This document shows positions 17,395 through 26,984 of a DNA stretch of 59,009 nt, piece after piece (the stretch's first letter is position 1; each line of letters begins with the position of its first letter). The notes under the pieces were generated by a model that was not told the DNA's origin, did no database searches, and saw only the letters and a program-made list of their open reading frames with translations. Both the position numbers and the translations under genes were made by a program. The stretch spans positions 1 to 59,009 of the forward strand of contig JAHFCE010000018.1 in the NCBI GenBank assembly GCA_023249675.1, in the 5' to 3' direction. The stretch comes from Elusimicrobiota bacterium. Its GTDB lineage: Bacteria; Elusimicrobiota; Elusimicrobia; UBA1565; UBA9628.

Positions 17395-18014
17395 TCGCGT
17401 CCTTGCGCGGAGTCGTGCTCTCGAAGGACCTCGAGTCGCTCGTGCTCGAAGCGGGCGGCGTCGGTCATGAGATCCACGTCACCTCTGCGACCGCCTCGAA
17501 GCTGCCCGCTCCTGGAGGCGAGGCCCTGCTCTTCATTGTGGCTTCGTTTGCGATGTACGGGGGCGGCGAGACTTTGTACGGCTTTATGACTCAGCCGGAG
17601 AAGGCGATGTTCTGCGCGTTTCGCGACGAGATCCCCGGCACCGGCGCGAAAAAGGCGCTCGAGTTTCTCGATAAGGCCTCGAAGTCCCTGCCCGATTTTC
17701 GCCGCGCGGTGATGGACCGAGACGAGAAACTTCTGTGCGGCGTGTTCGGCTTCACGAAAAAAACCGCGGTCAAAATCGTGGACGCCCTCAAGGGAAAGAT
17801 CGACGAGGTGCGTGTGGCGGGTTCCCCCCACTTCCAGGCGGCGCGTGATTCGATGCCTGCGACCGGCTCCTGGGGCCAGGCGCTCAACGCGCTCGAGGCC
17901 TTGGGCTATAAATTCTCCGACGCGCGCACGGCCCTGCAGGCCTTGGCGGAGGAGCACGGCGGCAAGAACGTCCCGACCGAGCTGTTGGTGCGCCAGGCGC
18001 TCAAGAGGCTCTAA
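17391..18014 (+). CDS. ruvA: Holliday junction branch migration protein RuvA
   Basis: DNA-binding subunit that clamps four-way junctions and loads RuvB. The 207 residues comprise an N-terminal OB fold ([12 protein letters not shown]), two helix-hairpin-helix motifs and a C-terminal RuvB-binding domain ([19 protein letters not shown]). The second HhH reads [16 protein letters not shown] where most RuvA proteins have a GIGKKTA core, a notable substitution. I take the ATG at 17391, which overlaps the ruvC stop, rather than an in-frame GTG-type extension upstream. Identity is secure from position between ruvC and ruvB and from the fold pattern. Confidence 0.93.
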   Translation: MIASLRGVVLSKDLESLVLEAGGVGHEIHVTSATASKLPAPGGEALLFIVASFAMYGGGETLYGFMTQPEKAMFCAFRDEIPGTGAKKALEFLDKASKSLPDFRRAVMDRDEKLLCGVFGFTKKTAVKIVDALKGKIDEVRVAGSPHFQAARDSMPATGSWGQALNALEALGYKFSDARTALQALAEEHGGKNVPTELLVRQALKRL

Positions 18015-19042
18015 TGTCCCAAGCTCCCGAGGAATCAGTCCTCAGTGCCGTTTCAGCACCCGTCGAGGAAACCGCGGATCGAGCCCTGCGTCCGAAGTCT
18101 CTCGATGAGTTCGTCGGCCAGGAGGCGCTTAAAGAGAACCTCAAGGTCTTCATCAAGGCCGCCAAGCAGCGCGGCGAGGCGCTTGACCACTGTCTGTTCT
18201 ACGCGCCTCCGGGACTCGGCAAGACGACTTTGGCCAATATTCTGGCTCGGGAAATGGGCGTCAACCTGCGCACCGCATCGGGTCCGATTCTCATGCGCGT
18301 CGGCGATCTCGCAGCGCTTCTCACCGACATCTCCGAAGGCGACGTGTTCTTCATCGATGAGATACATCGCCTCAACGCCGTCGTCGAAGAGGCTCTGTAT
18401 CCGGTGATGGAAGACTACACCTTCTTTATTTCAACCGGCAAAGGCCCCGCGTCCTCGACATTAAAATTGGCCGTGCCTCGCTTTACGCTCGTCGGTGCCA
18501 CGACGCGATCCGGTCTTTTGACGGGTCCGCTCCGCGACCGTTTCGGGATCGTGGCTCAGCTCGGCTTCTACGGCCCCGAAGAGTTACGCCGCATTGTTCT
18601 CCGATCGGCCGGACTTTTGGGCATCGCGACCGATCAGGACGGAGCGGATGAGATCGCGCGCCGTTGCCGAGGAACCCCTCGGATCGCGAACAGATTATTA
18701 AGACGCGTGCGCGACTTCGCGCAGGTGGATGGAGGCGGCAAGATTTCCGGCGATGTCGCGCGCCACGCGCTTGCGAAGCTTGAGGTGGATGCCGAGGGCT
18801 TGGACCCGATGGACCGGCGTCTGCTCCGGGCCGTCATTGAAAAATTCGACGGAGGCCCGGTCGGTGTTGAGAACCTGGCCATCGCGGTCAGCGAGGAGCT
18901 CGACACCGTGACGGACGTCGTAGAGCCGTTCCTGATCCAGGCGGGCTTCCTCGCCCGCACGCCGCGAGGCCGCACGGCCACTCCGAAGGCGTACGCGCAT
19001 CTCGGCCTCAAGGCTCCGCGCCGCGCTCTCGATTTGCTGTGA
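18014..19042 (+). CDS. ruvB: Holliday junction branch migration ATPase RuvB
   Basis: AAA+ motor that drives branch migration with RuvA. The 342 residues match the family. Walker A is [14 protein letters not shown], Walker B/DEIH is [10 protein letters not shown], sensor 1 is [20 protein letters not shown], and the C-terminal winged helix includes FLARTPRGR. The ATG shares one base with the ruvA stop (TAATG), and the TGA overlaps the spoIID GTG. Confidence 0.98.
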   Translation: MSQAPEESVLSAVSAPVEETADRALRPKSLDEFVGQEALKENLKVFIKAAKQRGEALDHCLFYAPPGLGKTTLANILAREMGVNLRTASGPILMRVGDLAALLTDISEGDVFFIDEIHRLNAVVEEALYPVMEDYTFFISTGKGPASSTLKLAVPRFTLVGATTRSGLLTGPLRDRFGIVAQLGFYGPEELRRIVLRSAGLLGIATDQDGADEIARRCRGTPRIANRLLRRVRDFAQVDGGGKISGDVARHALAKLEVDAEGLDPMDRRLLRAVIEKFDGGPVGVENLAIAVSEELDTVTDVVEPFLIQAGFLARTPRGRTATPKAYAHLGLKAPRRALDLL

Positions 19043-20154
19043 TCGCGGCGCCGGCCCTCGCCTTAGTGAGCGCGATATCGGCCGTCGCCGGGAGCGTGCA
19101 GATCGCCATCGTGCGCCAGGCGGCGTCCGCCGAACTCGCGCCCGAGGGTCAAGTGCTGATCGCCCAGCCAGGAGGCAAAACGAAGGGGCTTGAGTGGAAG
19201 GGCGCGCTGATGCTCAAGCCGCGCGAGGGCGGCTTGCAGCTGGCCGACCTGCGTCTGAAGACGGAGACGCGCCTGATCCCGACCGGGGGCGCACGCATTC
19301 ACGTCGGTCCCAATGTCTATCGCGGCACCTTGATCCTTCGGCTCGATCCGGGGCAGACCTTGACCGTCATCGAGGAGCTGGGGGTCGAGGAGTACCTCGA
19401 GGGCGTCTTGCCGCATGAGATGGATCCTGATTGGCCGCTCGAGGCGCTGAAAGCGCAGGCTGTCGTCGCCCGCACGTTCACATACGCGAATAGGGGCAAA
19501 TTTCGCAAGGATGGATTTGATTTGACCGCGGACACCCGCTCGCAGATGTACAAGGGGATGACCGCCGTCAACGAGAACGTGCGCGCGGCCGTGCGCCAGA
19601 CGCGCGGCGAGGTCCTCGGTTGGAAGGGGAAGCTTCTGCGTGTGTACTACCACGCCTGCTGCGGTGGTGCGACGACCGACGCGGGAGCGGCCTGGGGCGG
19701 CGATGGCGAGACGGACCGGCCGCTCAAGGGCGTGCGTGATCCGTGGTGCGCGGCGTCTCCGCATATGAAGTGGGCCATTTATTTCGCCTGGGCGGATCTG
19801 ACGGCGGCGATCTCGGAGCGGCGCATGCTCAACGGCCCGATCAAGAGCCTGCGGATCGGCGCGCGCGACGCGGCGGGCTATGTGCGCACCTTCCTTGTGA
19901 AAAGCGCCGGAGAGACCGTCGAGGTGAGGGCCGCCGAACTGCGCGGCTCGCTTGGCGCCGGCGAGATGAAGAGCGTGCGCATCAAGAGCGTGAACCTGCT
20001 TAAAAAGGGAGTCGAATTTTTCGGCGGGGGTTCCGGGCACGGTGTCGGACTGTGCCAGTGGGGCGCGCGCCGGCAGGCTGAAAAGGGGCGCAACTACGGG
20101 CGGATTCTGAAGTTCTATTTTCCCGGCTCGGAGCTGTCGGAGGTTGACGAGTGA
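19039..20154 (+). CDS. SpoIID/LytB-domain protein
   Basis: A 371-residue envelope protein of the SpoIID/LytB family, known from peptidoglycan remodelling (SpoIID is a lytic transglycosylase; LytB enhances an amidase). Family motifs are clear: [13 protein letters not shown], then [22 protein letters not shown] and, near the end, [13 protein letters not shown]. The N-terminus is hydrophobic and could be a weak signal peptide. The start is a GTG overlapping the ruvB stop (GTGA), and the stop overlaps the queA GTG. Found widely outside spore formers, so it does not imply sporulation. Confidence 0.92.
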   Translation: MIAAPALALVSAISAVAGSVQIAIVRQAASAELAPEGQVLIAQPGGKTKGLEWKGALMLKPREGGLQLADLRLKTETRLIPTGGARIHVGPNVYRGTLILRLDPGQTLTVIEELGVEEYLEGVLPHEMDPDWPLEALKAQAVVARTFTYANRGKFRKDGFDLTADTRSQMYKGMTAVNENVRAAVRQTRGEVLGWKGKLLRVYYHACCGGATTDAGAAWGGDGETDRPLKGVRDPWCAASPHMKWAIYFAWADLTAAISERRMLNGPIKSLRIGARDAAGYVRTFLVKSAGETVEVRAAELRGSLGAGEMKSVRIKSVNLLKKGVEFFGGGSGHGVGLCQWGARRQAEKGRNYGRILKFYFPGSELSEVDE

Positions 20155-21176
20155 GGCTTCCCCTTTCCGATTTCGATTACGAGTACCCGGAGTCGCTTGT
20201 CGCTTCGTCAGCGGCCGAGCCCCGCGATTCGGCACGGCTGCTCGTTCTGGATCGATCGAATGGGCGCATCGAGCACGCGATTTTTCGGGACTTGCCGCGT
20301 TTCTTGAAACTGGGCGACTGCCTCGTCGTCAACCGCACGAAGGTCATGCCTTGCCGTCTGTTCGGTCGGAAGTCGACGGGCGGGAAGGCCGACTTGCTGC
20401 TGGTGCGCGAGCTTGGTCCCAATATTTGGACCGCGCTTGCGTCGGGCTTCAAGTCGGGTCAGACGTTGGAATTTCCGGGCGGCATGACGGCGACGGTCGA
20501 GGGATTAATCGAGGAAGGCGAGTACCGTCTGGCGTTTTCGGCTGCGGACCTGCGTCCGTATCTGTCCGAGCACGGCCTGCCCCCTCTTCCTCCCTATATC
20601 GCCAAGAAGCGCGCGCCCTCGCGCGCCGACGCGGCGCGCTACCAGACGGTGTACGCGCGCGACGACGGCTCGATCGCCGCGCCCACCGCGGGCATGCACT
20701 TCACGCCGGAGCTGCTCGCACAGCTCCAGGCGTCGGGCGTGATCCTGGCCCATGTGACCTTGCACGTCGGGCGCGGGACTTTCCGTCCGATCAGTTGCTC
20801 CGACGCGAGCGCGCATCGGATGCTGCCCGAACGCTACGAGGTCGAGCCGGCCGAGGCCGGCCTCATCTTGGCGGCGCGCTCGCGCGGCGGCCGCGTCGTC
20901 TCGGTCGGCACGACGACGACGCGCACCTTGGAGACCTTGGCGGCGCGCCCGGAAGGATTCGGCCCGGGACGCGGGGAGAGCTCGCTGTACATCACGCCGG
21001 GCCATCGCTTCCGCGGGATCGACGCCTTGATCACGAATTTCCACCTTCCGCGCTCCACGCCTCTGCTTTTGGCCAGCGCCTTCGCGGGGCGCGAGCGTCT
21101 TCTGTCGGCGTACCGCGAGGCCGTCTCGCTTGGTTACCGCTTGTACTCCTTCGGTGACGCCACTTTGGTCCTTTAA
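20151..21176 (+). CDS. queA: S-adenosylmethionine:tRNA ribosyltransferase-isomerase QueA
   Basis: Transfers and isomerises the ribosyl group of AdoMet to preQ1 at tRNA position 34, giving epoxyqueuosine. The 341 residues match the family. Hallmarks include the start LPLSDFDYEYPESLVASSA, PRDSARLLVLDR, the segment APTAGMHFT, HVGRGTFRPI and the end LITNFHLPRSTPLLL. The start is a GTG coupled to the spoIID stop. tgt, which performs the preceding step, follows 15 bases later. Confidence 0.97.
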   Translation: MRLPLSDFDYEYPESLVASSAAEPRDSARLLVLDRSNGRIEHAIFRDLPRFLKLGDCLVVNRTKVMPCRLFGRKSTGGKADLLLVRELGPNIWTALASGFKSGQTLEFPGGMTATVEGLIEEGEYRLAFSAADLRPYLSEHGLPPLPPYIAKKRAPSRADAARYQTVYARDDGSIAAPTAGMHFTPELLAQLQASGVILAHVTLHVGRGTFRPISCSDASAHRMLPERYEVEPAEAGLILAARSRGGRVVSVGTTTTRTLETLAARPEGFGPGRGESSLYITPGHRFRGIDALITNFHLPRSTPLLLASAFAGRERLLSAYREAVSLGYRLYSFGDATLVL

Positions 21177-21179
21177 AGG

Positions 21180-21185
21180 TAGAAT
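21180..21185 (+). promoter_or_regulatory. -10-like box TAGAAT abutting the tgt start
   Basis: TAGAAT ends six bases before the GTG at 21192, inside the 15-base queA-tgt gap. No -35 match at 16-18 bases. If active, it would give tgt a leaderless transcript in addition to readthrough from queA. Confidence 0.4.
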
Positions 21186-21191
21186 GCCCGT

Positions 21192-22319
21192 GTGACGTTC
21201 ACGATCGAGGCGAAGGACGGCTTGGCTCGGGCGGGCTGGCTCGACACCCCGCACGGACGAGTCGAGACGCCGGTGTTCATGCCCGTCGGCACGCAGGCGA
21301 GCGTCAAAGCGCTCGATTCAGACGACATGCGTCGGTTGGGAGCCAACGCGATCCTCGCCAACTCCTACCACCTGTACCTGCGTCCCGGCGTCGAGGTCGT
21401 GAAGGCCGCGGGCGGCCTGCACAAGTTCATGGACTACGAGGGCTTCATTCTGACCGACTCCGGAGGCTTTCAAGTCCTCAGTCTCTGCGACCTGCGCGAG
21501 ATCGATGACGAGGGCGTCACCTTTCGTTCGCACCTGGACGGGTCCAAGCACCGCCTGACCCCCGAGTCGGTGATCGGCGTTCAGGCAGCGCTCGGCTCCG
21601 ACGCCTGGACCACGCTGGACGAGTGCCCGCCGTATCCGTGCTCCGAGGCCGAGGCGAACTCGGCGCTTGAGCGCACTTTGAAGTGGCATGACCGTTCGGT
21701 GCCGGCCGTTGCCGCCGCGCGAGCCGCGGGCTCGAAATGCCTGTTCTTCCCGCTTTTTCAAGGCGGGCTGCATCCTTCGTTGCGAAAGCGTTCCGCCGAA
21801 CATCACAACGCGTCGCCGGCCGATGGAATCTCGATCGGCGGCTTCATGGTGGGCGAGGACAAGGCGACGACCTGGAACAGGCTGATGGAGACGACGGGGC
21901 TGCTGCGCGAGGAACGCCCGCGCTATTTGATGGGTGTCGGCACCCCTCTCGACCTGTGGGACGCCATTGCCTGCGGCATCGACATGATGGACTGCGTCTA
22001 TCCGACGCGCGTGGCGCGCACCGGCCACGTGATGGCCTCGAGCGGGAAGTTCAATGTGACGAATGCTCGCTTTCGCCGCGATTTTTCACCTCTCGATCCC
22101 GAGTGCTCGTGCTTTGTCTGCGCGCGCTACACGAAGGCCTATCTCGGGCATTTGCTGCGCTGCAAAGAGCTCGCCGCCTACCGACTGCTCTCCTACCACA
22201 ATCTCCACTTTATGGAACAGACGACAGTCGCCATCCGCGCGGCGATCCGAGCTGGACGCTTTACGTCCGCGCGCGCCGAGTTTCGGGAGCGCTACGCGGA
22301 AAAACTTATCTCAGCTTGA
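21192..22319 (+). CDS. tgt: tRNA-guanine transglycosylase
   Basis: Exchanges G34 for preQ1 in tRNAs with GUN anticodons, the step before QueA. The 375 residues match bacterial TGT. The substrate pocket includes ILTDSGGFQVLSL and LDECPPYP. The nucleophilic Asp lies in ACGIDMMDCVYPTRVARTG. The structural zinc site is CSCFVC with a later Cys and His (CKEL, YHNLHFM). The GTG at 21192 gives VTFTIEAKDGLARAG, matching the family's N-terminus. It has no Shine-Dalgarno and lies six bases after a TAGAAT box. Confidence 0.97.
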   Translation: MTFTIEAKDGLARAGWLDTPHGRVETPVFMPVGTQASVKALDSDDMRRLGANAILANSYHLYLRPGVEVVKAAGGLHKFMDYEGFILTDSGGFQVLSLCDLREIDDEGVTFRSHLDGSKHRLTPESVIGVQAALGSDAWTTLDECPPYPCSEAEANSALERTLKWHDRSVPAVAAARAAGSKCLFFPLFQGGLHPSLRKRSAEHHNASPADGISIGGFMVGEDKATTWNRLMETTGLLREERPRYLMGVGTPLDLWDAIACGIDMMDCVYPTRVARTGHVMASSGKFNVTNARFRRDFSPLDPECSCFVCARYTKAYLGHLLRCKELAAYRLLSYHNLHFMEQTTVAIRAAIRAGRFTSARAEFRERYAEKLISA

Positions 22320-22344
22320 CCAGCGCAGCGCACTTCCGTATAAT
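22316..22344 (+). promoter_or_regulatory. sigma70-type promoter TTGACC-N17-TATAAT of hppA
   Basis: TTGACC (22316-22321, overlapping the tgt stop), a 17-base spacer and TATAAT (22339-22344). The predicted start near 22351 leaves a short leader with the strong Shine-Dalgarno GAGGAGG at 22356-22362 before the ATG at 22369. Best-matching promoter in the window, and one with a normal leader. Confidence 0.8.
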
Positions 22345-22368
22345 CCTCAAATTCCGAGGAGGACTTGA

Positions 22369-24534
22369 ATGGACTTTATCCACAGCATGAAATTCCCGTT
22401 CATCATCGTGACGGGAATTTCCCTAATCGCGCTCGCAACCGCCTTCTGGCTCATCAACTGGGTCATGGCCAAGGACACCGGCACCGACGCGATGCGCAAG
22501 ATCTCCGACGCCATCAAGGCCGGCGCCGAAGCCTACCTTCGCCGCCAGAACTACACGATCGTCGTGCTCTCCGCGGTGCTGGCCGTCGTCATTTTCGTCC
22601 TCTACGCCTTCGTGCGCGCGCACAACGAGCATGATCCGGCGCTGCCGATGGCGCTGGCGCTTTGCACCACCGCGTCCTTCATCGCGGGCGCGGCGTGCTC
22701 GCTGATCGCGGGCTATATCGGTATGTGGGTCTCGATTCGCACCAACATCCGCACGGCCGCGGCCGCGCGCACTTCGCTCAACGACGCGTTGCGCATCGCG
22801 CTCCGCGGCGGCGCGGTGGCCGGGCTGTTTGTCTGCGCGATGTCCTTGATCGGCGTAGGCGGTCTGTTCATCGTGCTCAAGCTGCTCGGCTACCCTTATG
22901 AGAAGATTCCGTTCATGATCGTCGGCTACGGCTTTGGCGCCTCGTTTGTGGCGCTCTTTTCGCAGCTTGGCGGCGGGATCTACACGAAGGCCGCGGACGT
23001 CGGCGCGGACCTTGTGGGCAAGGTCGAAGCCGGCATTCCCGAGGACGATCCCCGCAACCCTGCCGTCATCGCGGACTTGGTCGGCGACAACGTCGGCGAC
23101 TGCGCCGGCCGCGGCGCCGACCTCTTTGAGTCCACCGCCGCGGAGAACATCGGCGCGATGATCCTTGGGGTCGGCCTGATTCCCTACTTCGGCTGGAAGG
23201 GCGTCGTGTTCCCCCTCGTCGCCCGCGCGCTCGGCATTCTGGCCTCGATCTTCGGCGTGCTCGTCGTGCAGTGCGAAGAGCACGAGGACCCGATGGACGC
23301 CCTCAACATCGGCTACTACCTGACGTCCTTCCTCTCCGCCCTCGGCTTCGCCGCCGCGGCATGGTGGATGCTGCGTTCCGAGGCGGCGCCGAACGCGTGG
23401 ATTTACTACACGACCTGCGGCTTCATCGGCATCCTGACCGCGCAGGCCTTCGTCTACATCACGCAATACTACACCGAGTACAAATACCGCCCCGTGCTTT
23501 CGATCGCGGATGCATCGAAAACGGGCCCGGCGACGAACGTCATCGCCGGCATCGCGGTCGGTCTCGAGTGCACGGCCGTGCCGATCATCGTGATCTCGGT
23601 CGCGATCTTATCTTCCTTCAAGCTCGGAGTCCTGGCGCTGGGACCGGCGGCCGGCCTCACGGGAGGTTTGTTCGGCACCGCGGTCGCCACGATGGGCATG
23701 CTCGGAACGGCGGCGTACATCCTCGCGATGGACACCTTCGGCCCGATCACCGACAACGCCGGAGGCATCGTGGAGATGTCCCACCAGCCCGAGGAGATCC
23801 GCAAGAAGACGGACCGCCTCGACGCGGTCGGCAACACGACGAAGGCGCTGACGAAGGGCTACGCGATCGGCTCGGCGGCGCTCGCCGCCTTTCTGCTCTT
23901 CTCCGCCTACCTCGATGAGATCTTCAACTACACGGGCATCCGCATCGGCGTGGATCTGTCCAAGCCCGAGGTGTTCGTCGGCGCGATGATGGGTGCCATG
24001 CTCGTGTTCCTGTTCTCGGCGCTGGCGATCCGCGCGGTCGGCACTTGCGCGCAGACCGTCATCACCGAGGTCCGTCGCCAGTTTAAGGAGCGTCCGGGCA
24101 TCATGAAGGGGACCGAGAGTCCGGACTACGGCCAGTGCGTGGACATCGTCACGCTCGGCGCGCTGAAGGCCATGGTCGCCCCGGGCATCCTTGCCGTCGG
24201 CGCTCCGATCGTCGTGGGCCTGCTCATGCGGGGCTTCATCTCCGAGACCCAGAGGACCATCGCGGCCGAGGCCGTGGCGGCCTTCTTAATGGTCGGCACG
24301 ATCGCAGGCATCTTGATGGCGCTGTTCTTCAACAATGCGGGCGGCGCCTGGGACAACGCCAAGAAGTATATCGAGATGGGCACGCATGGCGGCAAGAAGT
24401 CGGACGCGCACAAGGCCGCCGTCGTCGGCGACACCGTGGGCGACCCCTTCAAGGACACCGCCGGTCCTTCTCTGCACGTGCTGATCAAGCTCCTGGCCAC
24501 AATCACCCTTGTTCTCGCCCCCTTGTTCATCTAA
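22369..24534 (+). CDS. hppA: membrane H+-translocating pyrophosphatase, K+-independent type
   Basis: Integral membrane enzyme that couples pyrophosphate hydrolysis to ion pumping. The 721 residues have about 16 membrane helices. Catalytic motifs include the loop [35 protein letters not shown] and [14 protein letters not shown]. The subtype marker is [10 protein letters not shown] with Lys at residue 492: K+-independent proton pumps carry Lys here while K+-dependent ones carry Ala (established for the family). This therefore predicts a K+-independent proton pump. It has its own promoter and a strong GAGGAGG. The peroxiredoxin follows after 13 bases. Confidence 0.96.
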   Translation: MDFIHSMKFPFIIVTGISLIALATAFWLINWVMAKDTGTDAMRKISDAIKAGAEAYLRRQNYTIVVLSAVLAVVIFVLYAFVRAHNEHDPALPMALALCTTASFIAGAACSLIAGYIGMWVSIRTNIRTAAAARTSLNDALRIALRGGAVAGLFVCAMSLIGVGGLFIVLKLLGYPYEKIPFMIVGYGFGASFVALFSQLGGGIYTKAADVGADLVGKVEAGIPEDDPRNPAVIADLVGDNVGDCAGRGADLFESTAAENIGAMILGVGLIPYFGWKGVVFPLVARALGILASIFGVLVVQCEEHEDPMDALNIGYYLTSFLSALGFAAAAWWMLRSEAAPNAWIYYTTCGFIGILTAQAFVYITQYYTEYKYRPVLSIADASKTGPATNVIAGIAVGLECTAVPIIVISVAILSSFKLGVLALGPAAGLTGGLFGTAVATMGMLGTAAYILAMDTFGPITDNAGGIVEMSHQPEEIRKKTDRLDAVGNTTKALTKGYAIGSAALAAFLLFSAYLDEIFNYTGIRIGVDLSKPEVFVGAMMGAMLVFLFSALAIRAVGTCAQTVITEVRRQFKERPGIMKGTESPDYGQCVDIVTLGALKAMVAPGILAVGAPIVVGLLMRGFISETQRTIAAEAVAAFLMVGTIAGILMALFFNNAGGAWDNAKKYIEMGTHGGKKSDAHKAAVVGDTVGDPFKDTAGPSLHVLIKLLATITLVLAPLFI

Positions 24535-24547
24535 AGGAGAAATCATC

Positions 24548-25132
24548 ATGGCCGATACCCTCGTTCAGAAGGACGCGCCGGACTTCAAGGCGCAGGCGCT
24601 GGTTGGGAAAGGCTTCAAGGAGATCCAGCTCGCCGACTACAAAGGCAAGTGGGTCGCGCTCTTCTTCTACCCGCTTGATTTTACGTTCGTCTGTCCGACC
24701 GAGATCACCGCGTTCTCGGACGCGCACGCCGAGTTCAAGAAGCTCGGCTGCGAGATCCTCGGTTGCTCCGTGGACAGTCAGTTTTCTCATCTTGCATGGG
24801 TCAACACCCCGCGCAAAGAGGGCGGCCTTGGCGAGATCAAGTATCCCCTGCTCGCGGACATCACGAAGAGTGTGGCCCGCTCCTACGGCGTGCTCGTCAA
24901 CGACGCGGTCGCTCTGCGCGGTCTGTTTCTGATCAACCCGAAGGGAAAGGTCGCGTATTCGGTCGTGCACGACTTGGCGGTGGGCCGCTCCGTCGAGGAG
25001 ACTTTGCGTGTGCTCCGCGCGTTCCAGGAGGTCGAGAAGACCGGCGAAGTCTGCCCCGCGAACTGGTCGGCGGGCAAGAAGACGATGAAGGCCGATCCGG
25101 TCAAGTCGAAGGAGTACTTCGCTACGGTCTAA
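24548..25132 (+). CDS. 2-Cys peroxiredoxin (AhpC/Prx1 class)
   Basis: Thiol peroxidase reducing H2O2 and organic peroxides. The 194 residues contain the peroxidatic Cys in [15 protein letters not shown] near residue 51 and the resolving Cys in GEVCPANW near 172, so it is a typical dimeric 2-Cys enzyme. The C-terminal YF-type tail (KEYFATV) is present. The ATG at 24548 has AAAGGAGA at ideal spacing. No AhpF or dedicated reductase gene is nearby, so reduction presumably comes from thioredoxin. Probably cotranscribed with hppA; a strong terminator follows. Confidence 0.95.
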   Translation: MADTLVQKDAPDFKAQALVGKGFKEIQLADYKGKWVALFFYPLDFTFVCPTEITAFSDAHAEFKKLGCEILGCSVDSQFSHLAWVNTPRKEGGLGEIKYPLLADITKSVARSYGVLVNDAVALRGLFLINPKGKVAYSVVHDLAVGRSVEETLRVLRAFQEVEKTGEVCPANWSAGKKTMKADPVKSKEYFATV

Positions 25133-25152
25133 CTCTGTCCGCGGAGCCAAAC

Positions 25153-25190
25153 AGCCGGCCGGGAGCCGATGCTTCCGGCCGGCTTCTTTA
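25153..25190 (+). terminator. intrinsic terminator after the peroxiredoxin gene
   Basis: A 14-bp stem (25153-25166 with 25171-25184, one G-T pair), loop CGAT, then TCTTTA. It ends the hppA-prx transcript before the yajC leader. Confidence 0.85.
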
Positions 25191-25255
25191 TCCGGCCTGT
25201 GTAGCCGTATTGCGGTAAAATTGCTAGGATGTCGCTCGACATTTAAGGAGAACGA

Positions 25256-25552
25256 ATGCAGCCCGCCCCGAACCCGCTGATCAACCTGGCTCCGATCGTC
25301 GCGATCTTCGTGATTTTTTACTTCCTGCTCATCCGCCCCCAGCAGAAACAGCAGAAGGAGCATGAGCAGATGCTCAAGGACCTCAAGACGGGCGACAAGA
25401 TCCTGACTGCGGGCGGCCTGTACGGCACGATTACCGGCTTCAAGGGAGACGATCTCGACGTTCAGTTCTCCCAGACGGTGAAGCTCACGGTGGCGCGCTC
25501 CGCTGTCGCGCGCGTCGTCAGCGACGTCAAAACCGGCGTCGTCGTTTCATAG
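25256..25552 (+). CDS. yajC: Sec translocase accessory subunit YajC
   Basis: A 98-residue single-pass membrane protein of the SecDF-YajC complex. The N-terminal helix PIVAIFVIFYFLLIRPQQKQ is the family signature, followed by LKTGDKILTAGGLYGTI. The Shine-Dalgarno AAGGAGA lies six bases before the ATG. It is followed directly by secD and secF. An A/T-rich segment (GGTAAAATTGCTAGGAT, about 25214-25230) probably holds the promoter, but no full -35/-10 pair could be assigned. Confidence 0.95.
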   Translation: MQPAPNPLINLAPIVAIFVIFYFLLIRPQQKQQKEHEQMLKDLKTGDKILTAGGLYGTITGFKGDDLDVQFSQTVKLTVARSAVARVVSDVKTGVVVS

Positions 25553-25571
25553 GGCGCCAAAGGAAATCGAC

Positions 25572-26984
25572 ATGACCAAGACACAAACCAAGTGGCTCGG
25601 GCTCCTCGCCCTGATCGTCGGCTCCGTTTTTCTGCTTTACCCATCGGTCAACTGGTATCAGCTCGATCCTCTTGAGCGCGCCAAGCTCGAGGCCCTGCGC
25701 GAGCGCCCGAAATGGCTGGTCAACCTCGGCCTCGACCTCAAGGGCGGCACGCACATGGTCATGGAACTCCAGGTCGACAAGCTCGATCCGAAGACACCCC
25801 TTAATGACGCGATGCAGCAAGCCATCGAGATCCTTCGCAACCGCATCGACCAGTTCGGCGTGGCCGAGCCCCTCATCGTGCGCCAGGGCGCGCGCTGGAT
25901 CGTCGTGCAGCTGCCCGGCGTGACCGATTCGCAGCATGCCAAGGAGCTCGTCGGCAAGACCGCCCAACTCGAGTTCCGCATGGTGGACGACTCCGAGAAG
26001 GCGCGCGCGGCGATGAATAAGATCCTCGAGCTCGGCAATCCGTTCGAGGGAGTGATTGCCTCTACCGCCGCGGCCAAGCTCGTTCCCGCGGGCCTGCAGC
26101 TCTTTAAGGGCAAGGACAGCGCGATGTACCTGCTGCAGAAAGAAGTCCCTCTCACTGGAGCCTCGCTCGACACGGCGAAGGTCGAGACCGGAGGCGAGTA
26201 CGGCATGCCCGTCGTGGCCTTCAAGTTTAAGCCCGATGCGGCCGGAAAATTTGCGGCGCTGACGGCCTCCAACATCGGCAAGCACATGGCGATCGTGCTC
26301 GACGACACCGTCTTCTCAGCGCCGGTCATCAAGGGCCGCATCGGCGGCGGCTCGGGCATCATCGAGGGGCAGTTCACCTCCGACGACGCGAAGTCGCTCG
26401 CGATCGTTCTGCGCGCGGGCGCTTTGCCCGCGCCCGTGAAGGTCATCGAGGAGCGTGTGGTCGGCCCGACGGTCGGCGAAGACTCGATCAAGGACGGCTT
26501 TCGCTCAAGCGCGATCGGCTTTGGCCTTGTCGTGCTCTTCATGCTGATCTACTACCGGGCCTCCGGCTTCGTGGCGATCATGGCGCTCGCGATGAACTTG
26601 CTGATGCTGCTGGCGACGATGGCCTACCTCAAGTCGACGTTGACTCTTCCGGGCATGGCCGGCATCATCTTGTCGCTGGCGATGGCCGTTGACGCCAATG
26701 TGCTGATCTTCGAGCGCATCCGCGAGGAGCTTCGTCTTGGAAAGCCCGTCAAGATGGCGCTGTCCGTGGGCTACGATCGGGCGTTCTCGGCGATCCTGGA
26801 CTCGCACGTCACCTCGCTGATCTCGGCGGCGTTTCTGTTCCAGTTCGGCACCGGACCGATCAAGGGATTTGCCGTCACCTTGACCATCGGCTTGATCTTG
26901 TCCTTGTTCACTGCGATCGTGGTCACGCGCATGATCTTCGACTACTACCTCGCCCATAACGACGTAGAGGAGCTCTCGATCTAA
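25572..26984 (+). CDS. secD: protein translocase subunit SecD
   Basis: Membrane subunit that uses proton-motive force to complete protein export through SecYEG. The 470 residues comprise one N-terminal helix, the periplasmic P1 domain beginning NLGLDLKGGTHMVMEL, and a C-terminal bundle of helices with AMAVDANVLIFERIREEL. The ATG follows AAAGGAAA. The secF ATG shares a base with the secD stop (TAATG). Confidence 0.97.
   Translation: MTKTQTKWLGLLALIVGSVFLLYPSVNWYQLDPLERAKLEALRERPKWLVNLGLDLKGGTHMVMELQVDKLDPKTPLNDAMQQAIEILRNRIDQFGVAEPLIVRQGARWIVVQLPGVTDSQHAKELVGKTAQLEFRMVDDSEKARAAMNKILELGNPFEGVIASTAAAKLVPAGLQLFKGKDSAMYLLQKEVPLTGASLDTAKVETGGEYGMPVVAFKFKPDAAGKFAALTASNIGKHMAIVLDDTVFSAPVIKGRIGGGSGIIEGQFTSDDAKSLAIVLRAGALPAPVKVIEERVVGPTVGEDSIKDGFRSSAIGFGLVVLFMLIYYRASGFVAIMALAMNLLMLLATMAYLKSTLTLPGMAGIILSLAMAVDANVLIFERIREELRLGKPVKMALSVGYDRAFSAILDSHVTSLISAAFLFQFGTGPIKGFAVTLTIGLILSLFTAIVVTRMIFDYYLAHNDVEELSI

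Noticed and set aside
22423-23466. Minus-strand frame of 347 codons opposite hppA
   Set aside because: Antisense to the catalytic loops of the pyrophosphatase; Arg/Asp-rich composition typical of a shadow.
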